Source: Helochares maculicollis (lineage: Eukaryota; Arthropoda; Insecta; Coleoptera; Hydrophilidae). Taken from it: a stretch of 39,126 nucleotides of DNA. The notes beneath the pieces are model-generated. The model saw only the letters and a program-made list of their open reading frames with translations, searched no databases and had not been told where the DNA came from. Shown one piece after another: positions 11,564-21,665 of the stretch; within the stretch, counting starts at the first letter, position 1; the number at the start of each line of letters is the position of its first letter. Location of the stretch: assembly GCA_033557835.1 (NCBI GenBank), contig JAWQRO010000432.1, positions 1 to 39,126 on the forward strand. The letters are read 5' to 3'. The position numbers and the translations under genes were made by a program.

Positions 11564-11843
11564 ACGGCAAAGTAAAACTGGTATTAAACATTGCCACCAA
11601 ATATACAGGGACCTGATTTATCTGCTAAAGACGTTATTGCCCTAATAAATTTATCTGTTAACTGTTATATGCAATTCGTTTCACCAAACAATGTTAATTT
11701 CACAATGAATTTTATAATAATAGTACATTCAATTGTGAAATATAACACAGTCTGGTGAAATGAATTACACATAAAATTATAACCGTCTTAAAATTAATAC
11801 AACAGTTTAAAATGAAGGAATTTTATTATTGTTACTTTGCCGT
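11564..11843. repeat. imperfect palindrome, MITE-like
   Basis: ACGGCAAAGTAA at 11564-11575 is matched by its exact reverse complement at 11832-11843. Inside, a ~45-bp arm starting about 11670 (AATTCGTTTCACCA) pairs with one ending about 11769 (TGGTGAAATGAATT), with a few mismatches and indels, around a short AT loop. The length and fold-back form suit a non-autonomous DNA transposon, but I could not set a target-site duplication. It lies about 200 bp upstream of the SNRNP35 start codon. Confidence 0.6.
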
Positions 11844-12940
11844 ATATGTCAAATTATAGAGAATGGAAATTGATATCGTGAAAATATCGCCTTCTATATT
11901 ATGTAACTTTATATTTTAAGTAGATTTGATATTTTGAAGGTGTCAAGTTTTCAAAACATGATATTTCAAAAACAGTTACAAAAATGAGACGGAACATATT
12001 AGCTTCACTTCATGTCGTTTATTAGGGCGTCACCCTTTATTAACAGTAATCATAATTCTCTTGTAATAGAGCATTGTTACTTCATCTCAAATGTATAGTT
12101 TAGGTCAGTTACAATAATAAAAATTTAATTTATGTATTTATTTATAATTTAGTATTTGTTTTAAACTTGTTTTAATTCTCTAAGCGATTTATAATTCATC
12201 CATGCTAAACAGATAGACGGTTCAGTATGTCACTAGGCCGAACAATAAGAGAAATAACCAATTATTTGTTCTTTTGAGATAAGCTCCAGCAACTATCTTT
12301 TAAAATTTTTGCTTGTTACATCATAAATAAAATATTATTTTCTTGTAAGGTGGTTCAATTTTGCTACAACAGAAATCAAGTTTCCTTTTTATGTTTGAGT
12401 GGTCATTCGTTGCAATATCAAGGCTCTTAAGACAGTTTCACATTCTTAATTTACTTGAAATATATTAAAATTTGTTTAGATTAAGTGCCAGTTCTCATAA
12501 CCAGAGACACAAACGTATCGCAAAAGTTCTCAGTTCAAACACTTAAAATTAATCTCAATTTGGATGCCATTTCATAAAATAAACAGCACCTCTGCTAGAG
12601 CGTTACGTATCAGTACAAAATATTGTTAATTTTAAATAGTCAAGTAATTTTGTTTAAATTAGTAATTAATTTTGCTTTTGGGTGGTGGGGGAGAAAACCC
12701 AAACGGGAAAAGAACCCCATGCTGTCACTAATGACTAATAACAGGTCAGGTCAGACACCATTTCCAGGTGGCAGTAAGGACAACCCCTACTACAATTTAC
12801 TGTAGATAACACTCCTCGTCCTACTCTCTAACTTATGTAAACCATATAAAATATATACTTCATTACGCCATCTTTAGTCTAATAGAAGAATAGTTCTAGT
12901 ATTGTATATCGCGGGCTCTTGCATCACCCAAGCAAATTTC

Positions 12941-12948
12941 TGACGTCA
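12941..12948. promoter_or_regulatory. CRE-type palindrome TGACGTCA (left arm)
   Basis: This is an exact match to the cAMP-response element bound by CREB/ATF bZIP factors. It is duplicated at 13117-13124 in the other arm of the inverted repeat. Both sites lie 320-500 bp upstream of the TRMU start codon. Function is inferred from the motif alone. Confidence 0.4.
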
Positions 12949-13116
12949 TAGAGATGTAAATAGTGTTGCCTAATCTGTTGCATAAGATAACTGCCGCTTC
13001 ACGCGTACCGCGCGGCGGGCGATGGAAGGTCGTTCGTTATCTAAGGAATTTCGGTTTATAATGTGAAACGGCAGTTACCTTATGCAATAGATTAGGCAAC
13101 ACTATTTACACCTTTA

Positions 13117-13124
13117 TGACGTCA
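13117..13124. promoter_or_regulatory. CRE-type palindrome TGACGTCA (right arm)
   Basis: This is the second copy of the CRE consensus, in the right arm of the inverted repeat and 319 bp upstream of the TRMU ATG. It is the partner of the site at 12941-12948. Confidence 0.4.
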
Positions 13125-13442
13125 GAAATTTGAGTGGGTGGTGCTAGAACCCACGATATACACTACTAATACTACAAACAGCTTATAAATAACTGTCTAT
13201 TAATAAATGCGTTAATAATTTTCAAAATTAATATAAATTTTGCCGCCAACCCAAAAAAGTTTTCTTAGCCATTTTTATATTACCATATTATTATACCAAG
13301 TTTGGTATAGGATAGATTGAAGTAGCACACACAATAAGGACTGTAAGACCACCCCTGTACAAACATTTGATGAAATACGAAGTTAGATAATATTGTAACC
13401 AACAGATAACTTCATTTCTTCTTCTGCTGTATTTAAAATAAA

Positions 13443-16299
13443 ATGTTGAAATTTAAGAAAATAGTTATTGGCATGTCTGGGGGAGTAGACAGTGCAGTAG
13501 CTGCTCTTCTGTTGAAAAAGCGAGGTTATTTTGCATAAACGCTTTCAATAATTATTTAATTTCTCTCACAAACAAACCTATGTTTTTAGGTTATGATGTA
13601 CAGGGTGTTTTTATGCAAAATTGGGATATCAGAGATGAACAAGGTATATGCACATCCGACCAAGATTTCAAAGACGCCGAATATGTTTGTGATAAAATAA
13701 AAATTCCATTGAAGCATGTTAATTTTGTCAAAGAATATTGGAATGAAGTATTTTGGTAAATTGTGTTTCATCTTGTTTACGATAAGCAAATACTAGCAGT
13801 GCAAAAATGATCTTTGTGATTTGAAATTTAACTGGAAAAATTATAGTAATTATTACATTTGCACATACCATTAAAAATTGTTAGAAATAAAAGGCTGTAG
13901 TGAGCAAAGCATTCTATAGTTACCATATATCTGAACGATAGATATCCTTGTTGTGTGGAATAAAAACAAATAACCGTTTCTGGATATAGTATATATATCT
14001 GATTGTTAGATTTAGGGAGAATTGTATTTATGCTGTGATTATATGTGCACATTTTTTCATAACTTTCAGCAGCTAAGGGTTTCTATACCTTGATGCTTTT
14101 TCACTTTTAACTACAATCTATAACTTTATTCAACGTGCAGTGCTTTACAATTGTTCATTATATCTAAATTGCTTTTTTTTTAAATGTCTAATTAAAATTG
14201 TTTTCATGCTGCGGTTGACTCAATATGCCCCTGTCATAATTTTGAAATAGTACTTTCGGTGCTCTACCCATGTCAAGACACTAAATCTAGTGTCTATTAA
14301 TTTATAATGGTTTTTAGAGTGCAGACGAAATTACAACTTAATATTAACTTTTAACTATTTGAAAAATTAAAAAAACTATGTATGTTAACACACACTTCTG
14401 GTAATCCTGCACCCCCCAAAAGTTGACATGATTCTAGTGGTGTTTACATACACACACAAATGTTATGTCATAAGTAGGTACATTTGTTCATGATTACAAT
14501 ACCTTTCATTTATTCTATCTTAGGCAGCAGCAAAACAGATAATCAATCACACGAAAGTATAACAGGATAAAGATATTAAGCAGATATTTATTTTGGATGA
14601 AGGAATCAAAGCATGAAAACATTGTTATTTCTTTCAGCAAAATAATTTTATAGTAGAATGATAATATTTTGGTCTACATTCTAATAGTATTTGTATTTTT
14701 ACAAATGATGGTGGTTGTTTATTGATACATACATATTCATTTTACTAACGTTACATGATGTAATTTTAGGAATATTAAAAATATCATCCTTAGCTATCAA
14801 TTACCACTCCAGATGCACACATCTCAAAACAACAAAATAGCATTTATCAAACGTGTTAGTCTTGTTATCATAACTATTATTTGCCATCAGTTAATACATG
14901 GAATGAATGTTTCAGTGCTACTATAAGATTCATTATTATTTACGTCTTGGGTAATCACGTTAAGTTTACTTTTTTTCAGTAATTTAGTAAAAGAATATGA
15001 AAACGGTTGTACTCCAAACCCGGATGTTTTGTGCAATAGACACATAAAATTCAACCATTTTTTTAACTATGCAATTAATAATATTGGTGCTGATGCGATT
15101 GCTACTGGACACTATGCAAATACATCATTTGGGCCATATTTAGAAAACTACAATTCTAATGAGCGTTAGTATCAATATATTAGCAATAGTTACTGTACTT
15201 ACAATGAAATGCTCGGTTTGAAAGATTGAATAGATAAAATAGTTTTATCATCTGCAGTCAGCTCAATTTATGGATATTTGAATAATTTAAGTGGAATATA
15301 TAAGTTTGAATTTTTCACTGAGCATTTCAAATGGCGAAACGGTAATTAAAATAGCTTAGAATATGTAATTACAACAGTTATATAATTTTAGTTAACAAAC
15401 TTTTGATGCCTAAAGATCTTGTGAAAGATCAGACATTCTTCCTGTGCCAAGTTAAACAAGAAGCGTTGAAACGAACAATGTTTCCATTGGCAAGCTATTT
15501 AAAACCAGATGTGAAGAAAATTGCCATGGAAAATGGCTTAGACAAGATAGCTGCCAAAAAGGAAAGCATGGGTATATGTTTCATAGGCACTAGGAATTTC
15601 CAAGAATTTATAGCAGAGGTATAATTCTGTACAAATAAGTTGAAGATGTAATTAATCTTTCTGTTTCAGTACATTGATAGTAAGCCAGGAAATTTTGTTG
15701 ATATCGATACAGGCTTAATAGTGGGTCAACACAACGGTCTACATCAATGGACTTTAGGACAAAGGAGTCGGATACAAGGAGCGTCAGATGCATACTTTAT
15801 AGCTAAAAAAGATATCAATTCAAATACAATATATGTTGTAAGTAGCTAGTAAATACAAGAATGTTGCTTTTTATCCAATATTTTGTTACCATAATAACAA
15901 TTACAGGCCTTAGGAACAAAACACCCAGCGCTACATTCTAAAAACTTTTTCGCAATCCAGCCACATTGGATAAGTGAAAAACCAAAAGAACTTCAAGAAG
16001 GAGGTGTATTAAGATGTAGGTTTACATTTCAACACACTCATGAATTAGTGGACTGTAAAGTAATGGAAATAGAAAAAGGGCTTGTAGTAGCTTTATCTGA
16101 AGATAAAAGAGCACTGACAGAAGGTCAGTTCGCCGTATTTTATCAAGGAAGTGAATGTTTAGGCGCTGCAAAAATTGCCAGCGTTGCTCCAACGAATTTT
16201 ATTTTGAATTGGATAGAAAATCATCCTATTTCCAGTGAAGCCTCTACAAAATCAAATGTAAATGGCAAAAAACGACATAAATTACAAGACAGAAATTAG
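13443..16299 (+). CDS. TRMU: mitochondrial tRNA-specific 2-thiouridylase (TRMU/MTU1, MnmA family)
   Basis: Six exons (13443-13524, 13590-13755, 14980-15164, 15392-15618, 15670-15837, 15907-16299) join in frame to 406 residues (human 421). The N-terminus starts at the ATP-binding PP-loop, SGGVDS at residues 12-17, as in the human protein. The catalytic Cys in TPNPDVLCNRHIKF is residue 101, equivalent to E. coli MnmA Cys102. The second catalytic Cys in ESMGICFIG is residue 207. KDQTFFL, HQWTLGQRSRI and EGQFAVFYQGSECLGAAKI are further family blocks. The enzyme adds sulfur to U34 of mitochondrial tRNAs for Lys, Glu and Gln. Intron 1 is 65 bp with a weak GTTATT donor; intron 2 (1,224 bp) holds a repeat fragment at 14325-14475. 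The C-terminus adds a basic tail ending HKLQDRN. The gene ends 10 bp from the stop of convergent RBMX2. Confidence 0.95.
14325..14475 (+). repeat. truncated copy of the 24.5-25.6 kb repeat family in TRMU intron 2
   Basis: AACTATGTATGTTAAC, CTTCTGGTAATCCTGCA, AAAGTTGACATGAT and GTGTTTACATACACACACA occur in the same order and strand as in the tandem units at 24540-25624, with mismatches. Only the middle part of the unit is present. Confidence 0.6.
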
Positions 16300-16314
16300 T
16301 AAAGCATTTTTATT
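16198..16314 (-). promoter_or_regulatory. candidate poly(A) signals of RBMX2 overlapping TRMU
   Basis: On the minus strand AATAAA occurs at 16314-16309, where it contains the RBMX2 TAA stop codon. It occurs again at 16203-16198, inside the last TRMU coding exon. If the second is used, the RBMX2 3' UTR is antisense to TRMU coding sequence. No AATAAA is visible for TRMU soon after its stop, so TRMU probably reads into RBMX2. Confidence 0.45.
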
Positions 16315-18114
16315 TTCGATTCCTTTTATAATCACCATAATCTTTATTTCTATCATACTCCTTTTTCCTATCATCAAATTTGTTTCGTCTTGACTCTTCA
16401 CGATTTCTATCATCATATTTCCTGCTGTCATATTTTTTGTCATCATACTTCCTATCATCATATTTCCTGTCGTCATATTTCTTATCGGGATATTTTCTAG
16501 CAGAATATTTTTTGTCATCATATTTCGTATCGCCGTATTTATCATATTTTTTATCATCATATCGTTCACTTCTCCTATTATCATATTTAGAGCTTGATCT
16601 GGGATTGTTCCCATTGTTGTTTTTGCTGTATTTCCTGGATCGTTCTGCACTCGCACTTCTCTCTCGTTTCCGTTTATCACCATCGCTCGAGTCTTCACTA
16701 CTTGTTGATTCATCAGAAGAACTCTCTTTCTTCTTCTTTTTTGATTTCTTTTTGGCCTGTTTTTGTTTCTTGCTTTTCTTTTCCTTTTTAACTTTAACCT
16801 CTTCAAAGTTTGGCTCTTCTTTCACGGTGTAAATTGGCAGCCTTGGTGGTAACTTTACACCATCGACAATTTGATCAGCTAAAGTTTCTCTCACATCATC
16901 CACTGGTAAAGGAATGTGCAGTTTATTAATATCTACAGGTTTTGGAGCACATCCTTCTTCATGCAATTTCTTTGTTTCACTATCTGTTTTTTTGTTGTCC
17001 TTAGGAACTTTGTAGTCATTTACATGGTCAACTCGAATAGTTCTATTCAATATCTGCAATATAATACTTATGTTATGATAATAATTCCGATGGATTATAG
17101 ATTCTATGCATTTAATGAGAAATCTAAAATTCTTTTATAAACAAGTTTAAAATTTGCTACTTAAAAATTAAAGCAAATCTAAATAAATTTTCACATACTT
17201 TAATGCCGTTAAAATTATCAACAGCTAAATCTGTTGATCGTTGATCCTCATAACAAAGGAAACAGAATCCTCTTGATTTGCCAGTATCTTTCGTCCTGAT
17301 TAAATTTAAATTTACTATCTCTCCATACCTGAAAAATATGATGGTTAAAATGATTGCAATGCAGAACACAGTTAGTGTACTTACTGTGAAAATATGCATA
17401 TTATATCCCCTTCTGTTAAGTCAAACGGTAACCCTCCAATAAATAGCCAAGCACTGCCTCGATACTGGTCATGCCATGACGTTTTATTGGAAGTTGATAA
17501 TTCTTGCTCGCTGAGCTTAAGCACATTTTTCATATTCCTGGAATGAAATCCATTAATATTTAATTTCAAGTGTCTTTGTGTGTGCAAGTAAATTTCAAAT
17601 TATGAAAATTCCAAATATATCCATTAAACTTGATCTGATCAGCTTTGAGCTGTGCTTTATTGTTTTAAAATACTCTGCTCTTTGCTCAATACATTCAACA
17701 GAGACAGGACAAAAATTTGAAGCCAAAAGGTACATTTGTCTTAAATTTGCAGCTACATCATTATGATAGTTGATAGTAAAATATTTAACAGTTATTTTCC
17801 TTGATAGTGTATTGGGACCAATACTACAAGGGAATAGATTTAGGATGGTGTAGAGTGTTTTAACGCAATTATCCGATATATGCAGGAGTTTCAATAAACA
17901 CAATATATTACTGCCTCTTTAGAAATGTTATATAGGGACAAAACGTATTAGTGTTGATGTAAAGAAATATGTATTATTATAACGAAAACAATGAGCTATA
18001 ACGCAAGATAAAAAGACTATGTTTTAATCGTTCTTGATCGTCCCTAAATGATTACTGTAATGTATATATGACATACTTTAAGAGATAACAATATTCTTAC
18101 GTTAACGGATTCAT
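16310..18114 (-). CDS. RBMX2: RNA-binding motif protein X-linked 2 (RBMX2, yeast Ist3/Snu17 family)
   Basis: Four coding exons on the minus strand: 18114-18101 (14 nt), 17537-17385, 17328-17199 and 17053-16310, joined in frame to 346 residues. The start MNPLTNMKNVLKLSEQEL fits the family. The 14-nt exon ends in phase 2 before a GTAAGA donor and is completed by the G after the next acceptor. An RRM spans roughly 34-113, with RNP2 LFIGGL at 36-41 and RNP1 RGFCFLCY at 75-82. LTEGDIICIFSQYGEIVN and CYEDQRSTDLAVDNFNGIK are very close to human RBMX2. RTIRVDHVNDYKVPKD closes the domain. The rest is Lys/Ser/Asp-rich, with a run of K-Y-D-D-type repeats near the C-terminus. By family knowledge it belongs to the RES complex of the activated spliceosome (with Bud13 and SNIP1 homologues), in the nucleus. 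Intron 1 (563 bp) holds a sense reading frame listed separately. Confidence 0.95.
16400..16565 (-). repeat. degenerate 15-bp coding tandem repeat in RBMX2
   Basis: The region encodes about ten copies of a five-residue unit near K-(K/R)-Y-D-D. The plus strand shows repeated TCATCATATTTCCTG-like 15-mers. Variant units (SARKYP, DKYGD) mark older copies. The array lies in the disordered C-terminal tail. Confidence 0.75.
17595..17843 (-). other. sense reading frame with a good splice acceptor inside RBMX2 intron 1
   Basis: On the minus strand a strong acceptor (CTATTCCCTTGTAG) is followed by about 80 codons open to a TGA at 17597-17595. The peptide is complex and coding-like, including DVAANLRQMYLLASNF, CPVSVECIEQRAEYF and SSLMDIFGIFII. 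The first base after the acceptor would complete the split codon left by the RBMX2 14-nt first exon (phase 2), so exon 1 plus this exon is a readable alternative product. The frame also stays open upstream of the acceptor to about 17903, which suggests an older and larger coding block. An AATAAA lies within it. I do not recognise the protein; it could be a nested gene fragment or relic. Confidence 0.35.
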
Positions 18115-19383
18115 GTTGTCTGATATTTATCCTCGGGGAATGGAAGGAAAAATGTATAAGCGACTATTTTAAACTTGTTATAAACATGTAAATATATATT
18201 TGTGTTTACACCAGTTTACACATTAACCTCTAACCTAAAAATCTTAAAATATGTATGAGTTCTTCTTTTTCTTTCTCACAAATGGGAAAATGAGATAAAT
18301 CACAGGTATTAAGCACAATATAAGCTTCATGTTTTGCGTTAAGTAATTTTAAATATTTAACCATCGTTCTTTAGCCAGTCTATTTCCATTGTTTATAAGT
18401 TTTTCAACACCTAACTTTATTTCATTAGTTGACTTCACGTTTAATCTATAAGCTCTCATGGTTTTTAAGCCATTCACTTTATTATATTAAGAGCAAAGAT
18501 TAGCTGGTACATAATACGCACTTTAAAATTTAGGCAATACTTTAAAAATACATACGAAATCAACATAAAATAACATTTTTACATTTGTTTGTAATGGTTT
18601 ATAACTCGTACATATGTTTTTGAAGGGTAAGATGATATTCTTTACACACCCACTGATAAAGTATTTAAAATCAGGTGACCTTTTTGAACAATGGGACCTA
18701 CAAATTATAAACAAGTCTCAAAACCCTGCAAGACTCATTCAACAATTCGAGACGACTTAATATCACAGCTCATTTTTACCGCTGCTCTCAAATCATTTTT
18801 TGATGATAAAAAAACTTATTTTATCTATAGTGATGTTCAATTGTAGTATAGTATATCACACTATATTTGTATTAAAATTTCACTTTACCAGCGACATTGC
18901 TATAAGCAACAAAGCTTTCAAATTTTATCATGTATCGTCATTATACTTTCAAAAATGGATTAATTTCTCTTGTCATTAAAAAGTTTTATAAATGGCATAT
19001 ATCTATAATAAAAGTTAAAGTCGTAATTCTTTCAAACAAAGTCGTACTTAATATCTTCTTGAACCCTGAAATACGGATCTGCCTAATTTTAAATTAATTA
19101 TATGAAATACAAAATATTACTGATTGTATTTACAATTGCATTATCATAAACTTTTAGAAGCAAAGTTTGTAATTACTTCAATATTTTTAGTTGATCAGTT
19201 TGTAATAATAAAAGAAATACTTTTTTCAGGGACCAATGGTGTTCCACATATTAAAAACTGTATAGAATAAAAAAAACATATTTAAAAAGCTATAGAATTT
19301 TTTAATATTACATTCGATTAGTAGACAGTTATTGAAACACGCAAGTTGAAGTAATACTGTTTTAAAGTATTTGGATTTTTCAG
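18115..19383. other. intergenic region upstream of RBMX2 and the unrecognised gene
   Basis: These genes point away from each other, so both promoters should lie here. A possible 5' exon of the plus-strand gene ends at about 18626 (GAAG then a GTAAGA donor), and its phase would suit the acceptor at 19383. This is speculative. Otherwise AT-rich with nothing recognised; the open frame at 18523-18714 (minus) looks like noise. Confidence 0.4.
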
Positions 19384-20261
19384 ATATAAAGATGAATAAT
19401 CCGGGCTATAGAAAAGCAAGCAGACAAGCGGTAACAAATTTAAATACTGGTATGATTTTAAGAACACCATCGCCAGCCCCCAAAAAAGTAATGATGGAGA
19501 ATATTGTTCACCATGAAGTAAGAACCACCAGAGTTGAACAGTATGTGTATCGCAGTAGCGAAATGGAGGATCAGTCTGGGTGAATTGATAAATGTGTATA
19601 AATTAATATATAATTTAAAATATCGACTTTTTTTAGAAACATGCTAAGTGATGAGGAAAACAATTTTCAAGCTAATGCAATTAGCAGCGCATCACTTAAC
19701 CCAAAAAATTACCCATACAATGCTTCTGGAATTTCAAATTTTGAATATGATTGTCATATATCTCCTATTGCTAAAAGAACACCCACAACTCCTTCACCGA
19801 ACCGAAGAAACCAAGTAACTGCTGCTCACCTAGTAATTAAAGCTGAGGCTAAGACAGCTTATACTTCACGTACCAATCAAGTTGTTTCACCTGTGTCTGA
19901 ACCACTGGTTAGAGAACAGACTGCACGAGAGTCTCTAGCTGCTCACTATAACAACTTGCATCCAAACTACATATCTAACACTAATAATTATTCACCAAGG
20001 TTTATAAATAGTGCAGCATTAGTTAATTCTCCTTGTGAACCAAGAAACTGTACTTGTAGTCCAGTTTATTCTAATGTTACCACAATAAACAGTAAGTATT
20101 TAAATAGTCTACTGGAAAATATAGTTGACGATCAAATTGAGTTCTAAGTTGTTACACCAAATCTAAATATCTATTATTATGTCTCTCTATTATATAATTT
20201 TTCAGGAAACAGACAGGTTGATGAAATATATATTTCTGGCCAAAGAGACAATTTAGTATAG
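19384..20261 (+). CDS. unrecognised Ser/Asn/Pro-rich protein, three exons (5' end uncertain)
   Basis: Exons 19384-19579, 19637-20091 and 20206-20261 have good splice sites (TTTTTCAG, GTGAAT; TTTTTTTTAG, GTAAGTATT; TTTTTCAG) and agree in phase. From the first ATG at 19392 this gives 232 residues; the exon is open upstream, so more N-terminal sequence could exist in an earlier exon. Exon 1 encodes MNNPGYRKASRQAV, RTPSPAPKKVMMENIV and HHEVRTTRVEQYVYRS. Exon 2 is low-complexity and probably disordered, with SP/TP sites (SPIAKRTPTTPSPNRR) and a Cys cluster (PCEPRNCTCSP). The end reads NRQVDEIYISGQRDNLV. If the last intron is retained, a different tail ending LLENIVDDQIEF stops at 20147. AATAAA follows the spliced stop at 20288-20293. 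No transmembrane segment or catalytic motif is seen, and I do not know the family. It could be the 3' part of a larger gene. Confidence 0.7.
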
Positions 20262-20287
20262 AGGATGAGTAGCTACAGTGGAATAGT

Positions 20288-20293
20288 AATAAA
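20288..20293 (+). promoter_or_regulatory. poly(A) signal of the unrecognised gene
   Basis: AATAAA starts 27 nt after the TAG of exon 3. This favours the spliced C-terminus as the normal one. Confidence 0.5.
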
Positions 20294-21159
20294 CCTTCTT
20301 ATAAATTATACGTCATATTTGTCAGGCTGGGCCTTGTAGGTGCATAATGATTGTATTGTGGTTATATATATTGTGTTTAGTTAGTATTTTTAAATTGTGT
20401 TAATCTATATTTCAAGATAATTTTAGATATAAGTAGTTTTTTTTATATATTTAACGTAATAACAATTGATGTCATGACATGCAGAGTTATGATAACTTCT
20501 TTAAAATTTACTTTATATTAACAAAATTACATTGAACCTAAATAGTGAATCCTAACAAATTCACATCCAAAAATATTTTTATAAAATTGCTGTGGTGATA
20601 ATTGTTGCTGGAATCATTAGGACTCACTTCACAGTAGTCAAATTGATATTTTACTTTTGATTTTTGACTGTTTCTTATGTTACGTATCTTATGGAATTTT
20701 TCATTAAAGTGATTGCATATTAATGATGCTTTTTCTTTATGCACTATGAAAAACAGGAGACACACTTCCTCACATTATTTAATATATTATTTGCAAGGTG
20801 TAATAATAAAATTATATCGAAGAATTGTTAGTATTAAGAGCCTGACTTATATTCTATGTGCAAAACAGAATTGTTGTAAATCATTCTGTTAACTTAAATG
20901 AATTGTACACAAACTTACAAGAAGATTGATTTATGTGAAAGAAGATACATTTGTAGCACAAGAAAATAATGCTAAATATCAAGCTAAATAAATATTATAG
21001 TATTTACAATGAAATCAGCATAAAAGAAGCAGAAATAGGTTCACATTACAGACTAGTATCCGTTATATACTTAATAAATATATCAAGACAGAGGGATATA
21101 ATAAACATTTGTCATATGAATTGAAACACAAAACAATATGAGAAAAAGATCAACAAAAA
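20294..21159. other. AT-rich intergenic stretch
   Basis: No gene is recognised. The open frame at 20538-20765 (minus) has no familiar motif. The stretch leads into the retrotransposon relic that follows and may contain more of it. Confidence 0.5.
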
Positions 21160-21600
21160 ATAAACAAAGTACTGACCCTATTAGAAAACAAGAAATTGAT
21201 ATGGAGATATAGATAATAAATAGCTTAAGTTGAAAGAGACCCCTATTAATAAAAGTGGAGGAGGTGAAGAAAATTAGACCAATAGAACAAATACCACACA
21301 GAACAGTTTACAGAAACAAAAAGTCAAATTAACTCAGGCAAGAAAAGACGTAGAGATAGAAGAAGTTGAAGAAGCCATTTAAAACGCGAAAGTAGGAAAA
21401 CGACTGGAAAAGGGTGAGCTAACGCTTGATGAGTTGGTCTAATATATGAGAAAAAACAGAAAAAGCACATTGATAATTCATACTTAAGCAGGCATGAAAA
21501 ACTAAGGGGAACCCTATAAGCTAATAATACTGATACATAAAAATTGGATCGATAGTAATGAGACAACTGTAGAGTAAAGTTCCTGACCCAAATTAGCTAT

Positions 21601-21665
<65 letters not shown>

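Larger units (their letters stand above)
12897..13168. repeat. long inverted repeat (MITE-like) with a CRE in each arm
   Basis: The left arm (about 12897-13002) and right arm (about 13063-13168) are reverse complements along roughly 100 bp with scattered mismatches. Shared blocks include GTATATCG, CAAATTTCTGACGTCATA, GTAAATAGTGTTGCCTAATC and AACTGCCG. The ~60-bp loop is GC-rich (ACCGCGCGGCGGGCGATGG), unlike the surrounding DNA. Each arm has one TGACGTCA, at 12941-12948 and 13117-13124. The arm length and 272-bp size fit a MITE. No clear target-site duplication was found. The right end is about 275 bp upstream of the TRMU ATG. Confidence 0.8.
11359..13442. other. divergent intergenic region between SNRNP35 and TRMU
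   Basis: This 2.1-kb stretch separates two divergently transcribed genes and should contain both promoters. It holds two long imperfect palindromes (11564-11843 and 12897-13168, listed separately). A locally G-rich patch at 12680-12790 (GGGTGGTGGGGGAGAAAACC) looks unlike its surroundings and may be another repeat fragment. GCCCTAATAAA occurs in inverted orientation at about 11639 and 12021. No gene is seen. Confidence 0.5.

Noticed and set aside
16282..16832. Repetitive open frames on both strands over the RBMX2 tail
   Set aside because: They are shadows of the tandem-repeat-encoded RBMX2 C-terminus; the true frame joins the conserved RRM exon.
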